From Eubacteriales bacterium (GTDB taxonomy: Bacteria > Bacillota_A > Clostridia > Christensenellales > Aristaeellaceae), in NCBI GenBank assembly GCA_030528845.1, contig JAUMYC010000082.1:1-10280 (forward strand): a stretch of DNA of 10,280 nt. Reading direction: 5' to 3'. Position 1 is the stretch's first letter. Each line of letters begins with the position of its first letter. A program made the translations under genes and the position numbers. This document shows positions 5,686 through 10,280 of the stretch, piece after piece. The notes under the pieces are model-generated. The model saw only the letters and a list, made by a program, of their open reading frames with translations. It did no database searches and was not told the DNA's origin.

Positions 5686-5728
5686 GCGGGGGGCCGGAAA
5701 GCGTTTTGCCGGCTCTCCGCGTTTTTTT
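5686..5728 (+). terminator. strong intrinsic terminator after the CNNM gene
   Basis: A 12-bp GC-rich stem (5686-5697 with 5709-5720, two G-U pairs) is followed by G and seven T bases (5722-5728). It starts 24 bp past the CNNM stop codon and separates that gene from the acylation cluster, which has its own promoter. Confidence 0.88.
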
Positions 5729-5785
5729 CGCAGCGGCGCGAAAAATCCTCGCGGCGGCGCAGAAAACGCCCCGCGCGGCCCGGGC

Positions 5786-5815
5786 TTGTCTGCGCGGCGG
5801 CGCAGGATATATAAT
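5786..5815 (+). promoter_or_regulatory. promoter of the acyltransferase cluster
   Basis: TTGTCT (5786-5791) and a perfect TATAAT (5810-5815) are separated by 18 nt, predicting a start near 5822 and a short leader to the ATG at 5850. The -10 box overlaps the upstream in-frame ATG at 5814, which argues against using that codon as the start. Confidence 0.65.
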
Positions 5816-5849
5816 GTGGAAGGCAAACGAACAGGAAAGGCGGAGGGCA

Positions 5850-6851
5850 ATGCAAAGCAAGACGTATTTTCCGGCGGCGGATCACCTGCGCGGGGCGGCC
5901 ATTCTCAGCGTGCTGCTCTATCACGGCATCGTCGAATATCCCATCGACCTGCGCGCGCTCTACCCGTGGTGCGACTGGCTCTTTCGCATGCTCGCCGCGT
6001 TCCATATGCCCCTGTTTTTCATTCTGGCCGGCTTTGTCTATCGCTGCGAGCGCTACGGGGCATATCTGAAAAAGCGCTGCCTGCGCCTGCTCGTGCCCTA
6101 TGCGGTCTTCGGCGGGGCGAGCGTCGTGCTGCACAGCGTGGGCGGCGCGCTGGTCAACGGCGCGCAGGGCTTTGGCGAGGGGCTGCTCAGCCTCGCGCTC
6201 TACGGCGGGGAATACTGGTTTCTCTATTCGCTCTTTGTGGTCTCGGCGATCTTTCCGCTGCTGGACAGGATAAAGGGAAAATGGTTTCTGCCCGTGCTGA
6301 TCGCGGTCACGATGCTGCTCGAGCCCGTGCCCATGACGCGCATGTTCGTGATGAACAAGAACATCTATTACCTCGGCTATTTTGCGCTGGGAGTGCTGTT
6401 GCGGCGGAATGTGCCGCTGCTGAGCCGGGCGCACGCGTGTATCCGCAAAAGGCCTCTGCTTTGGACGCTCGGCTCCGCGGCGCTGTTTCTGGGCGGGTTC
6501 ACGCTTCTGCAATATGCCCTGCCGGGCTTTGCGCACAGGGATTACCTATACGCGGCGCTGGGCTGCGCGAGCGTGGCCGTCGCCTGCACGGCGTGGGAGC
6601 TGCCCGCCCTGCTCGGCCGCTTCCTCGGCCTGTGCAGCCGCTATTCTCTGCAGCTGTACCTGCTCAACGGGTATTTTCTGGTGGCGGGGCGCGTGCTGCT
6701 GGCGCAGCTGCTGGGCCTGAGAGAGCCCGCCGCGCTCATCCTCTCTCTCTTTGCGCTGAGCCTGCTGGGCGGGCTGGCCATATCGAAATGGATCTTAGAC
6801 AGAAACCGTCTCTTCCGCGCGCTCTCGGGCATCCCGCCGCAGGCGCGCTGA
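5850..6851 (+). CDS. acyltransferase-3 family membrane O-acyltransferase
   Basis: This 333-residue, very hydrophobic protein with roughly ten membrane segments fits the Acyl_transf_3 family (OafA-type), integral membrane enzymes that add acyl, usually acetyl, groups to sugars of surface polymers. Near the N-terminus DHLRGAAILSVLLYH gives the family's Arg-X10-His pair (R14, H25). FHMPLFFILAGF (51-62) and the YWFLYSLFVVSAIF segment (122-135) are also typical. In the late segment where SYxIYLLH is common it has SLQLYLLNGYF, with Asn273 where His is frequent. The start at 5850 was chosen over in-frame ATGs at 5706 and 5814: an AGGAAAGG motif (5833-5840) lies 9 nt upstream, and the earlier starts overlap the terminator or promoter. 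It precedes the MBOAT and SGNH genes, so it probably acts on the same or a related surface glycan. The substrate is unknown. Confidence 0.85.
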   Translation: MQSKTYFPAADHLRGAAILSVLLYHGIVEYPIDLRALYPWCDWLFRMLAAFHMPLFFILAGFVYRCERYGAYLKKRCLRLLVPYAVFGGASVVLHSVGGALVNGAQGFGEGLLSLALYGGEYWFLYSLFVVSAIFPLLDRIKGKWFLPVLIAVTMLLEPVPMTRMFVMNKNIYYLGYFALGVLLRRNVPLLSRAHACIRKRPLLWTLGSAALFLGGFTLLQYALPGFAHRDYLYAALGCASVAVACTAWELPALLGRFLGLCSRYSLQLYLLNGYFLVAGRVLLAQLLGLREPAALILSLFALSLLGGLAISKWILDRNRLFRALSGIPPQAR

Positions 6852-6858
6852 GGGCGGG

Positions 6859-6887
6859 TTGCCCCGCAGCCGGGTTTTGTGTATACT
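6859..6887 (+). promoter_or_regulatory. possible promoter for the MBOAT gene
   Basis: TTGCCC (6859-6864) and TATACT (6882-6887) are spaced by 17 nt in the 68-bp gap between the acyltransferase and MBOAT genes. It would start transcription near 6894, giving a leader of about 26 nt that still includes the ribosome binding site. The -35 has two mismatches. It could let the MBOAT-SGNH-regulator genes be expressed separately from the first acyltransferase. Confidence 0.5.
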
Positions 6888-6919
6888 AATACGAAAGAGA
6901 TTTCCGAGGGAGTTCTGCG

Positions 6920-8374
6920 ATGCAATTCAATTCCTATATTTTTCTTCTGCTGTTTCTGCCGCTGTCCGTCACGGGCTATTTCCTGCTGCACAGGCTGCGG
7001 CGGCCCACTCTGGCCAAGGCGTATCTTCTGGGCATGTCGCTGTGGTTTTACGGCTTTTTCAACTGGACGTATTTTCTGATCATGGGCGCGTCCATCGGCG
7101 TGAACTTCGGCATGAACCGGATCATGAGCCGCACAAAGGCCCCCGCCGTGCGCAGGGCTGCCTTCTGGACGGGCATGCTGCTCAACATCGGCATCCTGTT
7201 CTATTTCAAATACACCGATTTTTTCATTTCAAATATCAACGCCGTGCTGGGCAGCGAGATCCCGCTGCTGCACCTTGTGCTGCCGCTGGGCATCAGCTTT
7301 TACACCTTCCAGCAGCTGGGCTATATGATCGACAGCTACAAGGGCAAGGCGCCGGATTATAATTTTCTGGATTACGCGCTGTTCGTCTCGTTCTTTCCGC
7401 AGCTGGTGGCCGGGCCCATCGTGCTGCACAGCGAGATCGCCCCGCAGTTTGCGGACGAAAAAAAGCATCGCCTGAACTGGGACAATGTGCTGCGCGGCCT
7501 GTATGCGCTGGGCTTCGGTCTGGCCAAGAAGGTGCTTCTGGCGGACACGCTGGGGCTGGCGGTGAACTGGGCCTATGCGAACATCCCCGCGCTGAATTCC
7601 ACCAGCGCGCTGCTGGCCATGCTCTGCTATATGCTGCAGATCTACCTGGACTTCTCCGGCTATTGCGACATCGCCACAGGCGCTGCGCTGCTGTTCAACA
7701 TCGAGCTGCCCGTGAACTTCCGCTCGCCCTATCGCGCCTGCACCATCGCGGGCTTCTGGGAGAGATGGCACATCACGCTCACCCGCTTTTTCACGACTTA
7801 TGTCTACATCCCGCTGGGCGGCAGCCGCAAGGGCGTGGCGCGCGCCTGCCTGAACACGATGATCGTGTTCACCATCTCCGGCTTCTGGCACGGCGCGGGC
7901 TGGACGTACATCCTCTTCGGCATGGCCTACGGCCTGATGCTGGTGGGCTGCCGCATCTGGAAAAAGCAGATCGCCCGCACGAGAGAGTGGATCCTCTATC
8001 CGATCACCTTCGTGCTCAACCTGTTCAATATCTCCCTGTTCCGCGCCAGCTCTTTGGGCGACGCGCTGCTGCTCTGGAAGCAGGTCTTCCGCTTTGATTT
8101 CGGGCCGGTCGCCCGGGAGATGAGCCAGAGCGTGCTGATCACGGAGTTTGATCTGCTGATGAACAAGGTGCTGCCGAACCTGCTGCCGCAGTGGCTGCCG
8201 CTGGTCGCGCTGGCGGCGTTCTGCATGTACGCCTCCACCGGCATGAAGAACGTGCACGAGCGGCTGGCCGTGTTCCGGCCCACGCCCGGCCGCGCGCTGG
8301 TGGCCGTGGCGCTGATCGGCTGGTCGGTGCTCTCGCTCTCCGGCGTGACGACCTTCCTCTATTTCAACTTCTGA
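6920..8374 (+). CDS. MBOAT family O-acyltransferase (AlgI/DltB-like)
   Basis: The 484-residue polytopic membrane protein is a clear MBOAT, the type that moves activated acyl groups across the membrane for acylation of exported polymers (AlgI for alginate, DltB for teichoic acids, PatA for peptidoglycan). Family landmarks are LPLGISFYTFQ (122-131), FVSFFPQLVAGPI (155-167), YLDFSGYCDIA (242-252), NFRSPY (266-271), FWERWHITL (279-287) and SGFWHGAGWTYILFG (320-334). His324 is the expected catalytic histidine and His284 the other conserved one. GAGGGAG (6906-6912) lies 7 nt before the ATG. It follows the acyltransferase-3 gene and is 37 bp upstream of the SGNH-like gene. That pairing is the usual one for AlgI/AlgJ or PatA/PatB-type systems and favours polysaccharide O-acetylation over D-alanylation, since no dltA or dltC is nearby. 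The acceptor polymer is not identifiable. Confidence 0.94.
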   Translation: MQFNSYIFLLLFLPLSVTGYFLLHRLRRPTLAKAYLLGMSLWFYGFFNWTYFLIMGASIGVNFGMNRIMSRTKAPAVRRAAFWTGMLLNIGILFYFKYTDFFISNINAVLGSEIPLLHLVLPLGISFYTFQQLGYMIDSYKGKAPDYNFLDYALFVSFFPQLVAGPIVLHSEIAPQFADEKKHRLNWDNVLRGLYALGFGLAKKVLLADTLGLAVNWAYANIPALNSTSALLAMLCYMLQIYLDFSGYCDIATGAALLFNIELPVNFRSPYRACTIAGFWERWHITLTRFFTTYVYIPLGGSRKGVARACLNTMIVFTISGFWHGAGWTYILFGMAYGLMLVGCRIWKKQIARTREWILYPITFVLNLFNISLFRASSLGDALLLWKQVFRFDFGPVAREMSQSVLITEFDLLMNKVLPNLLPQWLPLVALAAFCMYASTGMKNVHERLAVFRPTPGRALVAVALIGWSVLSLSGVTTFLYFNF

Positions 8375-8411
8375 GAAAGCGGTTTTTCAGCAAAAAAATC
8401 GAGGTGTGCCT

Positions 8412-9476
8412 ATGGCAAAGAAATGGGCCTGCGCGGCGCTGGCCGCGCTGGCGGCGATGTTTATCCTCTACGCGGGCGCGGTCTATGTGATCGACCCGTA
8501 TATGCATTATCACGAGCCGTGGCTGGGCATGCAGATGCAGCGCAGCGACGATTCGCGCTACGAAAGCTACGGCCTGACGCGCTTTGCGGAATACGACGCG
8601 ATCATGCTGGGCACCTCCGTCACGCAGGACGCAAAGGCCAGCGAGTTCAACGCCCTCTTTGACGCCGACGCGATCAAGGTGAAGCTGGCGGGCTCCTATT
8701 TCAAGGAGCTGGGCGATCTTCTGAAATACGCCTATGCGCACCATGATGGCGAGATCGGGCAGGTGTTCTGGGTGCTGGATATCACCCATGTGCTCACAAA
8801 GGCCGACACCATGGGCCACAGCGACAACCCGGACTATCTCTACGACGACAGCTTCCGGAACGACAGCAAATATCTGCTCAATAAGGACGTCGCGCCGGAC
8901 CTGCTTAGGCCGCTGTTCAATATCTCGCCCATCGACCACGACCATCAGGTCTGGAACGACCCGACCGGCTGGGAAGAGCTGATCAAGGTCTACGGCCCGA
9001 ACCGGCCCGAGGCCGAGCCGGCGGAGCAGTTCACGCCCGAGCTGCGCGCGCAGGTGCTGGAGAATTACGAGACGAACGTGCTCTCCATCGCCCGGGAGCA
9101 CCCGGAAACGCAGTTTTATTTTGTCTTCCCGCCCGGAAATGCGTTTTTTTGGGATTATGTGACCCGCTACGGCGAATATGATTGCTATATGGCCGGAATG
9201 GACGCGGTCATGCGCGAGATGCTCCTGCTGCCCAACGTGCAGGTCTATAATTTCGTGGACGACCCGGACAAGACCATGGACCTGGACCGCTACAAGGACA
9301 GGGTGCATTTTGACCCGGCCATGATGAGCGAGATCATCGCGGACGTCGCCGCGGGCGAGGGGCGCGTCACGCAGGAGAACATCGACGAGCGCATGGAAAA
9401 CATGCGCGCCTATTGGAAAAACGTGGATTTTGACGGCCTGTATGCAGGCTATGAAACGGAGGAAGAGACAAAATGA
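8412..9476 (+). CDS. SGNH-hydrolase-like membrane-anchored acyltransferase partner
   Basis: The 354-residue protein has one N-terminal hydrophobic segment (about 6-28) following MAKKW, so it is predicted to be anchored with its bulk outside the cell. The body looks like an SGNH/GDSL-type domain. YDAIMLGTSVT (61-71) provides the nucleophile block with Ser69, and DRVHFD (296-301) provides the C-terminal Asp-X-X-His pair (D296, H299). Such proteins next to an MBOAT transfer the acyl group to the polymer outside the membrane (compare AlgJ, AlgX, PatB, DltD). Overall similarity to any named member is not obvious, so the call rests on these motifs and the context. The ATG at 8412 has GAGG (8401-8404) 7 nt upstream; a GTG two codons earlier lies too close to that site. 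Its stop overlaps the start of the downstream regulator by four bases (ATGA). Confidence 0.72.
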   Translation: MAKKWACAALAALAAMFILYAGAVYVIDPYMHYHEPWLGMQMQRSDDSRYESYGLTRFAEYDAIMLGTSVTQDAKASEFNALFDADAIKVKLAGSYFKELGDLLKYAYAHHDGEIGQVFWVLDITHVLTKADTMGHSDNPDYLYDDSFRNDSKYLLNKDVAPDLLRPLFNISPIDHDHQVWNDPTGWEELIKVYGPNRPEAEPAEQFTPELRAQVLENYETNVLSIAREHPETQFYFVFPPGNAFFWDYVTRYGEYDCYMAGMDAVMREMLLLPNVQVYNFVDDPDKTMDLDRYKDRVHFDPAMMSEIIADVAAGEGRVTQENIDERMENMRAYWKNVDFDGLYAGYETEEETK

Positions 9477-10201
9477 ATGGCAGCCGCATGGGCGCGATCA
9501 TCCGTGAAGCGCGCCTGAAAAAGGGCATGACGGAAAAACAGCTGGCAAAAAAGGTCGGCATGGCCGAAAACGTGATCAAGTCCATCGAAATGGGCACGCG
9601 CATCGTGAGCGACGAGCAGAGCCAGCGCATCATGAAGGCGCTGGGCGCGGAGGGCAGCGTCACGCCCATGTCCGCCGAGCTCGACGCCGCCAACGAGGGC
9701 CCGGTCAAGCTGCGGCCCAAGCCCCGCCCCTATATCATCGCCGCCGAAACGCCGGACAAGCCCCTCTCCGAGCCGGAAAAGCAGGAGGTCGTGGAGGGCG
9801 CGTCCAACTGGCTGGACGCGCTGGGCGGCGTGCTCAAGCGCGTGCCGATCATGGGCGAGGACGGAGTGGTGATCGACCACAGGATGTGCCCGGTGGTGGG
9901 CGGCAAGATCGAAGGCGGCCACCCGGACAAGGTGACCTTCTTCCGCTGCCCGGACGACGCGCTCTCCGGCTTCCGCATCTGGGCGGGAGACCTGCTGCTG
10001 GTCGTGCCGCAGGCCGTGCCGGTGGAGGACGCTATCATGATCGTGCGCAGGGGCGAGAGGCGCATGGCCCGCAAGGTCAAAAAGCTGCCCGGCGCGCTGG
10101 TCATGTTGCAGAGCTATGACCGCGAATTCCATGCCGAGACCGTGCCGCTCAAGGAACTCGTGTTCGTCGGCCAGTGCATCCGCCTCGAGAGAACATTGTG
10201 A
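9473..10201 (+). CDS. XRE-type HTH regulator with degenerate LexA/CI-like C-terminal domain
   Basis: This 242-residue protein starts with an XRE helix-turn-helix (about 6-58, including LKKGMTEKQLAKKVGMAENVIKSIEMG). A linker of about 60 residues and a C-terminal region of LexA/CI (peptidase S24) shape follow: VTFFRCPDDALSGFRIWAGDLLLV (154-177, key residues D162 and G172-D173), then EDAIMIVRRGERRMARKVKK, and a late FVGQCIRL strand. Aligned by eye to LexA GDSMIGAGIFDGD, DDALSGFRIWAGD has Ala163 in place of the nucleophile Ser. The general-base Lys position reads Arg200, with Lys201 one residue on. No Ala-Gly cleavage site is evident. It is therefore probably a non-cleaving DNA-binding regulator, perhaps using the S24 fold for dimerisation. 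GGAGGAAG upstream and a four-base overlap with the SGNH gene imply translational coupling. It likely regulates this locus, but no operator was identified. Confidence 0.75.
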   Translation: MNGSRMGAIIREARLKKGMTEKQLAKKVGMAENVIKSIEMGTRIVSDEQSQRIMKALGAEGSVTPMSAELDAANEGPVKLRPKPRPYIIAAETPDKPLSEPEKQEVVEGASNWLDALGGVLKRVPIMGEDGVVIDHRMCPVVGGKIEGGHPDKVTFFRCPDDALSGFRIWAGDLLLVVPQAVPVEDAIMIVRRGERRMARKVKKLPGALVMLQSYDREFHAETVPLKELVFVGQCIRLERTL

Positions 10202-10207
10202 TCAACG

Positions 10208-10246
10208 AAAAAGCGTTCGGCCTTTTTGTGAGGCCGAACGCTTTTT
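10208..10246. terminator. bidirectional-type intrinsic terminator closing the cluster
   Basis: A perfect 16-bp stem (10208-10223 with 10231-10246) surrounds a 7-nt loop. The arms begin with AAAAA and end with TTTTT, so the stem provides a T-run for either strand. It begins 6 bp after the regulator's stop codon and ends the plus-strand transcript. It may also stop any leftward transcript entering from beyond the window. Bases 10247-10280 hold nothing I can assign. Confidence 0.9.
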
Positions 10247-10280
10247 GCTGTGTTGGGGGACCTGTGCAGGGGACTCCGTC

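Noticed and set aside
5706..5849. Longer N-terminus for the acyltransferase-3 protein
   Set aside because: It would start inside the upstream terminator and cross the TATAAT promoter. The extra residues are Arg/Ala-rich and unlike the family.
4390..5850. Minus-strand 486-codon frame opposite the CNNM gene
   Set aside because: It is a His/Asp/Arg/Leu-rich shadow of a gene with complete, recognisable domains on the plus strand.
5562..6536. Minus-strand 324-codon frame opposite the acyltransferase gene
   Set aside because: It has no recognisable motif and is rich in Gln, Arg and His, as expected for an antisense frame; it also crosses the terminator and promoter.
6920..8374. DltB of a D-alanylation operon
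   Set aside because: No dltA, dltC or dltD-like neighbours are present, and the SGNH-like partner and acyltransferase-3 gene fit polysaccharide O-acylation better.
8406..8411. GTG start two codons upstream for the SGNH-like protein
   Set aside because: Only one base separates it from the GAGG ribosome binding site, while the ATG at 8412 has a 7-nt spacing.
7229..9308. Minus-strand frames of 342 and 314 codons opposite MBOAT and SGNH genes
   Set aside because: They are antisense shadows rich in His, Gln, Val and Arg; the plus-strand proteins carry catalytic motifs.

Overview
This window is the replication-origin region of a Gram-positive-type bacterium, most likely a GC-rich Clostridia (Bacillota) such as a gut Christensenellales or Oscillospirales member. 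That placement is inferred from the style of the DnaA and DnaN proteins, Bacillus-like origin motifs, strong Shine-Dalgarno sites and sigmaA-type promoters; it is not proven by a marker gene. The first ~70 bases are low-complexity and unlike the rest, which suggests the window begins at or near a contig end.

Left part, minus strand (176-3539): dnaA, then a 218-residue AlkZ-related winged-helix protein, then dnaN, all read leftward. The usual dnaA-dnaN adjacency is therefore broken by one gene. The origin looks bipartite. One set of DnaA boxes lies upstream of dnaA (3636-3866). The second lies in the 232-bp gap before dnaN, where two abutting perfect boxes are followed by a DnaA-trio-like run and a 23-bp AT-rich stretch, the arrangement of the Bacillus subtilis unwinding module.

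Middle (4014-5728), plus strand, divergent from dnaA: a near-consensus promoter starts a predicted ~276-nt structured RNA. It contains two 76-nt tandem repeats, each foldable into two hairpins with conserved GNRA tetraloops, and it ends in a good intrinsic terminator. The terminator lies 72 nt before a CNNM/CorC-HlyC membrane protein gene, so the RNA may be a stand-alone ncRNA or an attenuating leader (riboswitch-like) for that gene. I could not match it to a known RNA class. The CNNM gene ends in a strong terminator.

Right part (5786-10246), plus strand: four genes that look like a cell-surface O-acylation locus. They are a membrane acyltransferase-3, an MBOAT O-acyltransferase of the AlgI/DltB type, an SGNH-hydrolase-like membrane-anchored partner, and an XRE-type regulator. 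The regulator's start codon overlaps the stop of the SGNH gene. MBOAT would pass acyl groups across the membrane and the SGNH protein would transfer them to an extracellular polymer; the target polymer cannot be told from the sequence. The regulator carries a LexA/CI-like C-terminal domain in which the Ser and Lys of the S24 protease dyad appear to be Ala and Arg. A 16-bp bidirectional-looking terminator closes the cluster. All gene calls rest on reading the sequence; no searches were run.
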